From positions 248,001-312,000 of the forward strand of contig CAVZCV010000019.1 of assembly GCA_963773875.1 (NCBI GenBank): a DNA stretch of 64,000 nt. Reading direction: 5' to 3'. The DNA comes from CAVTYH01 sp963773875 (GTDB lineage: Bacteria > Planctomycetota > Planctomycetia > Pirellulales > JADZDJ01). The translations under genes and the position numbers were made by a program. Below are positions 9,317 through 17,273 of this stretch, one piece after another. Position 1 is the stretch's first letter. Each line of letters starts with the position of its first letter. The notes below the pieces were generated by a model that searched no databases, was not told where the DNA came from, and was given only the letters and a program-made list of their open reading frames with translations.

Positions 9317-9607
9317 TTACTTTTTCTTGCCGAACCACTGCGTCGGGTGCATCATCCGGCTCCAAAACGACGGTTGCTGCTTTTTCTTGCGATTTGCGAC
9401 ATCAACAATCGGCGCACCGGTGTTCGGGCGTTCGACAACCCAAAGCTGCGAATCGTCTTTCTGCACCGCCGAGGCGTCATCTGCCGCCTCTTGACGTGCT
9501 TCCTGTGAAGGAAAAACCAGCGGGGCAAAGCCTTCCGCGCGAACGACTATCGTCGAACTAGCAATCACCAACGCGCAAAGCGCGCCATAAATACGTGGGA
9601 GCCTCAT
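9317..9607 (-). CDS. Small exported protein with basic C-terminus
   Basis: The ATG at 9607 is preceded by GGAGGAATGTGGTA, a strong ribosome site, and gives 96 residues. A signal peptide (RIYGALCALVIASSTIVVRA) precedes a hydrophilic region, and the protein ends in NRKKKQQPSFWSRMMHPTQW plus FGKKK, an aromatic and basic tail. The frame is open 10 codons further upstream, but the ribosome site decides for 9607. It is divergent from proC. Function unknown; the tail could bind an acidic membrane or polymer, which is only a guess. Confidence 0.65.
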   Translation of the reverse strand: MRLPRIYGALCALVIASSTIVVRAEGFAPLVFPSQEARQEAADDASAVQKDDSQLWVVERPNTGAPIVDVANRKKKQQPSFWSRMMHPTQWFGKKK

Positions 9608-9849
9608 TACCACATTCCTCCGGTGAATTGTCGGCATTGCGAGCCTCTAGCAGCTCGCCCAATAAGCGCCTCGCTATTCTCCAAGCGAGCGCACGTCGGC
9701 TGCAAAACAGCCCGATTGGGCCGCGGAGTGTCGCAAAAACCACCGGCAGCGTCCAGACGGAATTTCTCGCTGCTGGTTGTCGGTGCCACGGGCATAACGT
9801 AGCATTGCAAGGATTGTTAGGCTTCATTTCTAACCGCTTACCAGTTCGC

Positions 9850-10662
9850 ATGTTGAGTGAAACGGTTGGCTTTGTTGGCGCCGGGCAAATGGCTCGGGCA
9901 CTCGCACAGGGATTCGTGCGCGCAGGCTTGCTATCAGACCGACAGATCATCGCAGCGGATCCAGTTGCCGGGGCGGGTGAAAGTTTTCGTTCTCTGCTGC
10001 CTGGAGCGCAAATCGCCGCCGACAACGCGGAGCTTGGCAAGCGAGCCGATATCATCGTGCTGGCGGTCAAACCGCAGAAGGCCAAAGAAGCAATTGCTGA
10101 ACTGCGCGGCTCGATGTCGGCAAGTAAGCTCGTTATTTCCATCGTCACTGGAATTCCCTCCGATGCGTTGGCTTCCGGACTCGGAAAATGCCGCCTCGTG
10201 CGAGTCGTGCCCAATACCCCATGCTTGGTGGGTCAAAGTGCGAGCGCGTATTGTTTAGGACCGGGTGCAATTGGCGATGACGCGCAGCTCGTTGCCAAGT
10301 TGCTGGGTGCCGTGGGTTTGGCGATTCAAGTCGAAGAAAAACTGCTCGACTCCGTCACGGGTCTTTCCGGCTCCGGTCCAGCATTCGTTTATCTGATGAT
10401 CGAAGCCCTGGCCGACGGTGGCGTACGAATGGGTCTACCGCGCGACGTCGCGCTGCGGCTCGCGGCGCAAACCGTAAAAGGCGCCGGCGAAATGGTTTTG
10501 CAAACCGGCGATCATCCCGGCGCATTGAAAGATCGTGTAACGAGCCCTGGTGGCACCACGATTGCGGGATTGCACGTTTTGGAAAGCGCCGCGGTCCGCG
10601 GGGCATTCATTTCGGCAGTCGAAGCAGCCACGCGGCGAGCAGCGGAACTTGGATCGCAGTAG
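9850..10662 (+). CDS. proC: Pyrroline-5-carboxylate reductase
   Basis: ProC reduces pyrroline-5-carboxylate to proline with NAD(P)H. The N-terminus shows the dinucleotide-binding turn VGFVGAGQMARALAQGF, followed by VLAVKPQ and RVVPNTPCLVGQ. The C-terminal P5CR signature is complete, with GLSGSGPAFVYLMIEALADG, then DRVTSPGGTTIAGLHVLE. I chose ATG at 9850, which places the Rossmann motif at residue 6 and gives 270 residues, the usual size. The frame is open upstream to 9595, but that region overlaps the divergent small gene and is not protein-like. Confidence 0.95.
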   Translation: MLSETVGFVGAGQMARALAQGFVRAGLLSDRQIIAADPVAGAGESFRSLLPGAQIAADNAELGKRADIIVLAVKPQKAKEAIAELRGSMSASKLVISIVTGIPSDALASGLGKCRLVRVVPNTPCLVGQSASAYCLGPGAIGDDAQLVAKLLGAVGLAIQVEEKLLDSVTGLSGSGPAFVYLMIEALADGGVRMGLPRDVALRLAAQTVKGAGEMVLQTGDHPGALKDRVTSPGGTTIAGLHVLESAAVRGAFISAVEAATRRAAELGSQ

Positions 10663-10735
10663 AATTGAGGAACGATTTCTGGTTAATCGAACACCATTTT
10701 GTCACCGGGTTTTCGGAATCGGTTACTGAACGACA

Positions 10736-10987
10736 ATGTCTATCTTCTGCGTTGTAGACGACAAACACATTCCGCTGTACCGTATTCTGTGGGTCGCCGC
10801 AGTGCCGCACTTTTGTGGCCATGAAGATTGCACGCAGGAAGGCAATTACGAAATTCGCCTGGAGCAGGGCGAATCGGTTTGGGCCAGCCGAGAGGAACGC
10901 GATACAGTGCTCACGGCCCTTGAAACCTGGCAAGGCGGAGTGGCCGATGAAGACGATGAATGGGAAGGCGAGGACGGAGTGAACTGA
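10736..10987 (+). CDS. Small acidic protein, 83 residues
   Basis: A short protein, MSIFCVVDDKHIPLYRILWV at the N-terminus, with HFCGHEDC in the middle and a strongly acidic end (DEDDEWEGEDG). It has no signal peptide or membrane segment, so it is likely cytosolic. The Cys/His spacing FCGHEDC might bind a metal but is not a standard finger. The gene follows proC and precedes another small cytosolic gene at a short distance. No family recognised; no clear ribosome site. Confidence 0.55.
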   Translation: MSIFCVVDDKHIPLYRILWVAAVPHFCGHEDCTQEGNYEIRLEQGESVWASREERDTVLTALETWQGGVADEDDEWEGEDGVN

Positions 10988-11051
10988 TAGAATGAACGAT
11001 CGGCTCGGGAATCTCGCCGGCGGCTAACCGCGTGTGAATGGACGACGTGAC

Positions 11052-11537
11052 ATGTCTACATTTGAAAACAACGATTACAAATGGCGTGAAACCTACTTCG
11101 TGATGTTCGATGCCGCGCACCGCCCCTCGCTCGAACAAGTGAAGACGCGGCTGGCGAAACTCAATCCGCGGTTTGTGCTCAGTAACGGCGAAGCCGATGA
11201 CGATGGCCGGTTCGATTCCATCACCATTCGCTCGCCGCAAGATTACGCCGCGATGGATATCAGCTACGAATCGGGCGATGAAGTCGCCGAACAAGTCAGC
11301 GAGTTGCAGCAGGAGCTCAAAGGCGGGCTGGATGCCGCCGATCGGCCGAAATTCGAAAAGCTTGGCCGTTGCAATGCCAAGCTCGATGTTTTGCATTTCG
11401 AGCAGCTCGACGCCGAGAGCGGCAACGAGGAAGAAGGCGATATGCTCGATCCCAGCGCGCTCCTCAGCGTCATGGATACGCTCGTGGAAATTACGCACGG
11501 AGTCGGCATCGACCCGCAATCGGGCAGTTTGATGTAG
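11052..11537 (+). CDS. Conserved-looking cytosolic protein, unknown function
   Basis: From ATG at 11052 the product has 161 residues and begins MSTFENNDYKWRETYFVMFD. It is acidic, with a heptad-like helical part (VAEQVSELQQELKGGLD) and an ordered alpha/beta composition. No catalytic motif is visible. A GTG at 11034 would add six residues. It is convergent with a tiny basic gene whose stop lies three bases away. Confidence 0.65.
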   Translation: MSTFENNDYKWRETYFVMFDAAHRPSLEQVKTRLAKLNPRFVLSNGEADDDGRFDSITIRSPQDYAAMDISYESGDEVAEQVSELQQELKGGLDAADRPKFEKLGRCNAKLDVLHFEQLDAESGNEEEGDMLDPSALLSVMDTLVEITHGVGIDPQSGSLM

Positions 11538-11539
11538 GC

Positions 11540-11650
11540 TTAGCGTTTAGCCTTTTTGCCCTTTTTCTTGGCGCTCTTCGCGCGAGCTTTCGGCGATTTG
11601 CTGACCGCAGATGTCGCTGTTTTTTTGCCGCCTTTGGCAAACGCACTCAT
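11540..11650 (-). CDS. 36-residue lysine/arginine-rich peptide
   Basis: This short frame runs from ATG at 11650 to TAA at 11540-11542 and encodes MSAFAKGGKKTATSAVSKSP followed by KARAKSAKKKGKKAKR. Over a third of residues are Lys or Arg and almost all others are Ala, Ser, Gly or Thr, as in histone H1-type tails. A GAAGG ribosome-like site lies about 7 bases before the ATG. The composition suggests a nucleic-acid-binding peptide by analogy with Lys/Ala-rich bacterial histone-like tails. It could instead be chance, because the frame is short; the ribosome site and tight fit against the neighbouring stop argue for a gene. Confidence 0.5.
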   Translation of the reverse strand: MSAFAKGGKKTATSAVSKSPKARAKSAKKKGKKAKR

Positions 11651-11856
11651 CCAACCTTCTGCGTAACTCTGGGTCGTTCCGACACGTACGATTGTCACAA
11701 GTCACCTTCAAAGCGTAGATTGATCTTTTGCCGGCGCGCTGAAATCAGCATCATCGCCGGCGGAGCATTTAATAAATCGCCCCCAGGCTCAGCGGTCAAG
11801 TGGTACCGCGCCGGCGATTAGCACAAAACGTGGTTGCCCACCAGCAGAGGTTGCCA

Positions 11857-13705
11857 GTGAAAACAATTGAAACGAATTTGCCAGCGGAACGCAGTGCACA
11901 AAAATCGGCCGCTGCCGGCTCGGGTGGAAATTCCGCATCGCCTGCGCGAAAACTTCGTTTGTGGCCCGCTGTGCTGCTGGTCATTGTCTTTTGGGTCTTC
12001 CACTTCGGCTCCGACTATGTCGAAATGTCGATGGGCAACCGCTTCATGATTCGTTTCTCGTTTTACGGCATCGTCGTGCTCAGTTTCCTCGTGTGGTGGC
12101 TCGCATTCAGCCGCGCAAAGTGGCAAGATCGATTGCTCGCATTGGCTGCGTTCATCGTTGGCGCCATGGTTGCCGGGCTGCTGGCCGATAAGAAAACGCT
12201 CGGTTCGATGGGACCGTTTGGAGCCTTGCTCTCCGGTTTTCCATTCGCGTTGACTCTGTGGACCGCCTGGCTCGTCGTCACCGATCGCTGGCTCACCGAT
12301 CATTCGCCGGCCACGAAGCGCATCGGACTGGTCGCAATCATTCTGCTTACATTCGGTTTTTTCGATCTCGTGCGCTGGGAAGGGCTCGATGGCGGGCAGC
12401 ATTCCGCTTTCGCGTGGCGGTGGTCCCCAACCGCCGAAGAGCAGTTTCTGGCTGCCCGCAAGACGACGACTGCCGACAGCGCCCCGCAGGCAAAATCCCT
12501 CGAACTCCAACCCGGCGATTGGCCGGAATTTCGCGGAGCGAAGCGCGATAGTCAGGCAACCGACCTGCAATTAGCGACCGATTGGAAAACATCGCCGCCG
12601 AAACAAGTTTGGCGTCATCGGCTGGGACCCGGTTGGTCGAGCATGATTGTCGTCGATGGGCGGCTCTTTACACAGGAGCAGCGCGGCGAAAATGAAGCAG
12701 TCGTCTGCTACGACGCTGCCACCGGCGATGAAAAATGGGCCCACACCGATGCCACACGCTTCGAAGAGCCGCTCTCGCAAGCAGGTCCGCGCGGCACGCC
12801 CACATTCGCCGGCGGAAATATTTACGCCCTTGGCGCCACGGGCAAGCTGAACTGCCTGAACGCAGCCACCGGCGATTTGATCTGGTCGCGCGATATTGCC
12901 GTCGATGGCGATGCCGTTGTGGCGCCTGGCAGTTTCGGACTGCGGCAATGGGGCTACTCGAATTCGCCACTTGTTGTAGGCGATGAAGTCATTGTCTTCG
13001 CTGGTGGCGAGCACGATAAAAATGTAATCGCCTACCGAGCCAATAGCGGCGAGCAAAAATGGATTGCGCCGGCCGGCAACGACGGCTACAGCTCGCCGCA
13101 ACTGGCGAAGATGCACGGCGAAACGCAACTTTTAATGCACACAAGCGCCGGCCTGAAATCGCTAAATCCTGCCGACGGCAAACAGCTCTGGGATCTGCCA
13201 ACTACGGCCAAAATGTTTGTTCCCATCACTCAGCCGCAGCCTGTCGGCGACGACGAACTGCTCGCTCAGGCAGAGGAGGGCGTGCAGCTGGTGAAAGTTT
13301 CCTACGATGCCGGCGCAGTGGAAGGCTGCGCAATATTGGGATTCCAAAGCGCTCAAGCCATCGCTGAACGATTACGTCATTCACGACGGCAGCATCTACG
13401 GCTTCGACGATGGCGTGCTGTGCTGCCTCGATGCCGCCGCCGGCAAGCGCCGCTGGAAATCGGGCCGCTATGGGCACGGCCAGGTTTTGCTTGTCGCCGA
13501 TCAAGGCTTGCTCGTGGTCACGTCGGAAACCGGCGAGGCAATTTTAGTGGCTGCTAACCCAAAACAACTGGAAGAACTCGGTCGCTTCCAAGCCATCGAA
13601 GGCAAAACCTGGAACCATCCCGCCATTGCCCACGGCCAACTTTATGTGCGCAACGGGGAAGAAATCGCCTGCTACCAACTGCCGACCGAGGGAATGGCGA
13701 AGTAG
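11857..13705 (+). CDS. Membrane-anchored PQQ-like beta-propeller protein (one frame break)
   Basis: A protein of about 615 residues after repair. The N-terminal 170 residues hold four to five membrane helices (AVLLVIVFWVFHFGSDYV, FYGIVVLSFLVWWLAF, LLALAAFIVGAMVAGLLA, IGLVAIILLTFGFF). The rest is a PQQ-type propeller starting GDWPEFRGAKRDSQ, with blade motifs such as VVCYDAATGDEKW, LNCLNAATGDLIW and VIAYRANSGEQKW. At about 13318-13322 one extra base moves the frame; the C-terminus continues WKAAQYWDSKALKPSLNDYV to a stop at 13703-13705. Start GTG at 11857 has AGAGG upstream. Such planctomycete propellers are usually periplasmic; no ligand is evident. Confidence 0.8.
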
Positions 13706-13777
13706 GAAGTGTCTCCCAACACGGATGAACTGATACCGGGTCAATCTATTGTAGGAGGCGTCTCCCGACGCCGATGA
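13701..13777. repeat. Two copies of a short hairpin repeat (REP-like)
   Basis: Two copies of the pattern GTAGGA-stem-CTCCC-stem-GATGA lie at 13702-13728 and 13751-13777. The first contains GTGT-CTCCCA-ACAC, the second GGCGT-CTCCCG-ACGCC. Stem bases differ between copies but change together, so pairing is kept. The first copy begins inside the stop codon of the propeller gene, a common place for REP-type elements. The rest of the 390-base gap before 14098 shows no gene I can support. Confidence 0.6.
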
Positions 13778-14097
13778 TCCGCAACGGACGATCGAATGTC
13801 TAGATGTCGGCGACTCTTGCTTTCTCCCTGAAGGATGATTGCAGAGCCAGCAAACAGACCGGCCCCATCCCCAAGCTGAGCGCAAAGCGCAGAGAAGTGT
13901 TACTCCGCCGCACAAGCTTTCACACCGAATGGAGACGCGATCGCAGATGGGCTTTCGGTCGGCGCTCTTTGATGGGAGCTCCAATCAGCCGACGTGAATT
14001 GCCGAGCATGCCGCGCATTTCGTGGTCGATTGTGTTAAACTTGCCGCGCACACTTTTCTCCGTAAACCTCGCCGCTCCATTCCATGAGAGGCAGTCG

Positions 14098-16221
14098 ATG
14101 AATTCGCTTTCAATCGCTGTCATGATCACCTGCTTGCTGGGCATGAACTCGGCACTCTACGCCGTCGGGCCGGTGACGTTCATCGATTTGCAGCCTTATG
14201 CCAATCAAAAACTGAATGAAGGTTTTGGAACCGGACACGAGAACAACAACTTGCGCGATCTTCCGCGCGGCGAGCAAATTCTCGGCGATTGCAAATTTCA
14301 AATCGGCGAGGGGCTGTTGCAACTCGGCAGCACCGTGGTGAAGAAAACAATGCCCGAGAAAATTGACGGCATCAAAGTCGACCGCAAGTTCACGAAGCTG
14401 CACATCTTGCAGGCCACGCATTGCGGCGGCGGACCCATTCAGCCAGACAATGCCTGGTACGTCAAAGATGGCACGCTCATCGGCGAGTATCGCGTGAACT
14501 TCGACGATCAATCGGCCATTGTCATTCCCATCGTGTACGGAGAAGAAGTGCGCGATTGGTTCTACGTGAACGGCGATAAAGAGCCGGGACGAAGCGTCAC
14601 CGTGTGGAGTGGCGAAAATGGCTATTCCAAAGACAACGGCTCGCGGATTCGCCTGTATGAAACGACATGGACCAACCCCTGGCCCGACAAAAAAATTACG
14701 ACCATCGATTTTTCGTCCAAAAAGTCAGAAACTCCCGCCGCTCCATTCTGCGTGGCGATGACGGGCGATGGTGAGCAGGCCGCAGTCGCAGACTTAAAGA
14801 AAGAGGATGGCAGAACCCAATCGGAGAAGAACCTCAAGCAATTGATGCTGGCTATGCACAACTATTTGGACGCCCGTAAATCGTTTCCGCCGGCCTACAA
14901 CACGAAGCCCGGTGGCGACGGAACGCCGCTACTGAGTTGGCGCGTACAACTGTTGCCCTATCTCGATGAGGTCGCGCTGTATCGGCAATTCAAATTCGAC
15001 GAGCCCTGGGATAGCGAAAACAACAAACAGCTAATCGAAAAGATGCCGGCCGTCTTCAAAGCGCCGAGATCGAAAGCCGCTGCCGACTTCAAAACCGTTT
15101 ATTTAACGCCGCGCGGCAAAGACACCGTGTTTCCTGGCGACAAGCCAATCCGGCTTAAAGACATTCCCGATGGCACCTCGCGCACCATTTGCATTCTGGA
15201 GGCAGCCGACGAAAAAGCAGTGGTTTGGACGAAACCGGACGACGATGAGCTCGACGGCGACAACCCTGCCGCCGGACTGATCGGACTGCACGCAGATGGA
15301 TTTTTGAGCGCTTTCTGCGATGGGGCGGTTCATTTCATTCCGAAAACAATCAACAAAGAAACCTTGCGCCTGCTGTTTTCTCGAAACGACGGCCATGCGG
15401 TTCAACCAGTCGACTATGGCGCTGCGGCAGATGCACCCGTCGCGCCGCCAGTGGCCGCAGCGGCAGCGGTGCAGGTTCAGGCGATGCTTGATCGCGCAGC
15501 GCCTGTCGTTCCTCTTCCCGGCATCGTTGTTCCGCCTGCCCCAGTTTTCCGCGCCGCGATCCCCATTCAGGCCATCCGCGCGGCAAATGCGCAACCGCAG
15601 GCGGCCGTGCACCAGCTCCAGCTAATCAGCGTGGCGATGCTGAAATTCGAAGAATCCAGCTTAACGCTTCCTGCGGCCTATGCCGCCGATCCGCAAGGCA
15701 AGCCGCTTTTAAGTTGGCGCGTCGCGCTATTACCATTCTTAGGGCAGGCAGAGCTTGCGTCGCAGTTTCATTTCGATGAACCGTGGGACAGCGAGAACAA
15801 CAAGAAACTGATTGAAAAGATGCCAGCTGTCTACAAAGTCACCGGCAGCAAAGCAGCCGCCGAATTCAAGACGCCATTTCTCACTGTTCGCCATGAGCAC
15901 TCGCCATTTCCAGGCCGCAAAGCCACGCCGTTGGCCTCGATTATCGATGGCACAGCCAAAACCATCCTGGTCGTGGAAGCCAGCGACGACAAAGCAGTGA
16001 TTTGGACCAAGCCGGACGATTTCGAACCGGATGCTAAGAATCCGATTAGCGGGCTGGTGGGGCTCGTGAACGGGGCGTTTCTGGCCTCATTCTGCGATGG
16101 ACACGTCCAGGTCATCCCGGAATCGGTCGATGTGAACGATCTAAATGCCCTGTTCACTCGCGACGGCAACGAGCCCACCAAAGTGTCTACTCTGCGAACG
16201 CGCGAAATGCTATCGAAGTGA
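14098..16221 (+). CDS. Exported protein with two DUF1559-like modules
   Basis: From ATG at 14098 the product has 707 residues with a signal peptide (LSIAVMITCLLGMNSALYAV). An N-terminal region of about 200 residues has no match I know. Two modules follow, at about residues 240-430 and 500-700. Each has SWRV(Q/A)LLP(Y/F)L, then DEPWDSENNK, a run LIEKMPAV, a ...DGT...ILE/VEA segment and a C-terminal FCDG near the end (FLSAFCDGAVHFIP; FLASFCDGHVQVIP). These match the DUF1559 C-terminal region common in planctomycetes, here without the prepilin N-terminus. An Ala/Pro/Val linker joins the modules. The frame is open upstream to 13804, but the signal peptide fixes the start. Confidence 0.75.
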   Translation: MNSLSIAVMITCLLGMNSALYAVGPVTFIDLQPYANQKLNEGFGTGHENNNLRDLPRGEQILGDCKFQIGEGLLQLGSTVVKKTMPEKIDGIKVDRKFTKLHILQATHCGGGPIQPDNAWYVKDGTLIGEYRVNFDDQSAIVIPIVYGEEVRDWFYVNGDKEPGRSVTVWSGENGYSKDNGSRIRLYETTWTNPWPDKKITTIDFSSKKSETPAAPFCVAMTGDGEQAAVADLKKEDGRTQSEKNLKQLMLAMHNYLDARKSFPPAYNTKPGGDGTPLLSWRVQLLPYLDEVALYRQFKFDEPWDSENNKQLIEKMPAVFKAPRSKAAADFKTVYLTPRGKDTVFPGDKPIRLKDIPDGTSRTICILEAADEKAVVWTKPDDDELDGDNPAAGLIGLHADGFLSAFCDGAVHFIPKTINKETLRLLFSRNDGHAVQPVDYGAAADAPVAPPVAAAAAVQVQAMLDRAAPVVPLPGIVVPPAPVFRAAIPIQAIRAANAQPQAAVHQLQLISVAMLKFEESSLTLPAAYAADPQGKPLLSWRVALLPFLGQAELASQFHFDEPWDSENNKKLIEKMPAVYKVTGSKAAAEFKTPFLTVRHEHSPFPGRKATPLASIIDGTAKTILVVEASDDKAVIWTKPDDFEPDAKNPISGLVGLVNGAFLASFCDGHVQVIPESVDVNDLNALFTRDGNEPTKVSTLRTREMLSK

Positions 16222-16230
16222 TTCCGTTGC

Positions 16231-16479
16231 TTATTTGTTCAGCAGCCGGATCATATCGAGGGCCAGCCGGACGACCATTCCGCCGAACGCGCCGGCGATA
16301 GCGCCGTGCATCGAGCGTTTAAACAGGCTGCCGATTCCTGTGCCGATACACGTTCCGCCTAAAAGGCAAAGGGCATTGATGCGCACTGTCGAGCCCGTGC
16401 AGCCGGTCACCAACAGCCAAAAACCGATCGCGGTGAGCGTGACTGCGATAAACAGCTGTTTGAGCGAAAACTGGGCCAT
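16231..16479 (-). CDS. Small membrane protein, two to three helices
   Basis: 82 residues from ATG at 16479: MAQFSLKQLFIAVTLTAIGF, a typical planctomycete inner-membrane start, then a Gly-rich helix (LLGGTCIGTGIGSLF) and AIAGAFGGMVVRLALDMI. No function can be named. A second ATG three codons upstream (16488) is possible. It is convergent with the DUF1559-like gene, ten bases away. Confidence 0.55.
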   Translation of the reverse strand: MAQFSLKQLFIAVTLTAIGFWLLVTGCTGSTVRINALCLLGGTCIGTGIGSLFKRSMHGAIAGAFGGMVVRLALDMIRLLNK

Positions 16480-16535
16480 GCACGGCATTGTAACAAGGTC
16501 ATTGCCGGCTCAAATAATACGTCGCAAAAAAATCT

Positions 16536-16554
16536 TTTTTGAGTGGCTCAAAAA
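16536..16554. repeat. 8-bp inverted repeat upstream of the 16.56-kb promoter
   Basis: TTTTTGAG at 16536-16543 and CTCAAAAA at 16547-16554 are separated by TGG. As DNA it could be an operator just upstream of the -35 element; as RNA it would be a weak hairpin. It lies about 60 bases before the start of the divergent small membrane gene. Confidence 0.4.
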
Positions 16555-16559
16555 GAATC

Positions 16560-16588
16560 TTGACAAACGATCACGTGTACAATAATAT
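16560..16588 (+). promoter_or_regulatory. Sigma-70-type promoter candidate
   Basis: TTGACA at 16560-16565 and TAATAT at 16583-16588 are separated by 17 bases, near-consensus elements with ideal spacing in an AT-rich patch. It reads rightward into the repeat-bearing gap, with no obvious CDS for about 1.6 kb on that strand. The transcript, if real, may be non-coding. Confidence 0.5.
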
Positions 16589-16623
16589 ACTCAATGGAGC
16601 TGTGCGACTTTCTGTTTTGGGAG

Positions 16624-16691
16624 GGCCCCAACGGGGCAAAGTAATTCGGTGGTTTGTTATGGGCAGGCAGCAATTTCGCCCCGTTGGGGCC
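16624..16691. repeat. Perfect 14-bp inverted repeat, GC-rich
   Basis: GGCCCCAACGGGGC at 16624-16637 and its exact reverse complement at 16678-16691 enclose 40 bases. Each arm is itself nearly palindromic. A third GC palindrome, CCCAGGGC...GCCCTGGG, follows at about 16717-16742. The layout resembles multi-hairpin REP-like elements I recall from planctomycete genomes; that resemblance is from memory and unverified. Confidence 0.6.
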
Positions 16692-16803
16692 TCAGGATCT
16701 CATTTGCATCGTTTACCCAGGGCGACGTTGCGCTGGCCCTGGGCTGGCAGAGGTTGCCCGGTTGGGGCACACAGCAAGACGCCATCCGACACCCTCACCC
16801 TAA

Positions 16804-16826
16804 CCCTCTCCCGTCGAGGGAGAGGG
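16804..16826. repeat. 9-bp hairpin repeat CCCTCTCCC/GGGAGAGGG
   Basis: CCCTCTCCC (16804-16812), a GTCGA loop and GGGAGAGGG (16818-16826) form a perfect stem, preceded by CACCCTCACCCTAAC. This is a dispersed element type seen in many bacterial genomes. No T-tract follows, so it is not an ordinary terminator. Confidence 0.55.
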
Positions 16827-16940
16827 AACCAGACACCTAGACCCTTAGACACTCAGACACCTGAGTTCCCCGCAATGTGCGAAAAAACCCACTCAAATCG
16901 AGCGAGAATTTTCGGGCGATTTGGAGCCCCAAAGGCAAAG

Positions 16941-16962
16941 TGTGAAATTACTGTGAAATTAC
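16941..16962. repeat. Perfect 11-bp tandem duplication
   Basis: TGTGAAATTAC occurs twice back to back. The 11-base period is about one helical turn, which would place two identical faces on the same side of DNA, as in a protein-binding site. It may also be chance duplication. Confidence 0.45.
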
Positions 16963-17273
16963 TCGGCGCGGAATTTGAAAAAACGACTACACAGCGCGAA
17001 AAGCGCGCCGGCGTTATTTCACTCCGAAACACGTTTTTGGAGATCGAGGGGCGGCGAGGCGCATTTTTCGCGAAGAAAACGCGCGGGAAATCGGCCGGCG
17101 CTTCACCGGTTTTCGCGCCGAGCGGGTTTTCTCGAGGTTTTCTGAATACCGCGAGTGAAACAGCGGAGCGAGGTCCATGGGTAAGCGCGAACCAGTCGCC
17201 GCCTCACCGTCAGCGCTCCGAAGAAAGCAATACGAAAATGACTTTCCAGCGCGACGAAGCGATTCGCCGTGCG

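Larger units (their letters stand above)
16489..17273. other. 785-base gap with promoter, hairpins and repeats but no supported CDS
   Basis: This is the longest gene-free stretch of the window. It has an AT-rich start with a sigma-70-like promoter at 16560-16588, two GC-rich hairpin elements (16624-16691 and 16717-16742), a nine-base-pair hairpin (16804-16826), an 11-base tandem repeat (16941-16962) and further palindromic GC-rich sequence to about 17120. Open frames on the plus strand run into the antisense of the LamG gene and do not look like protein. Confidence 0.6.

Noticed and set aside
11760..11830. tRNA-like segment (CCCCCAGGCTCAGCGGTCAA and following)
   Set aside because: No cloverleaf with matching acceptor stem or T-arm could be drawn.
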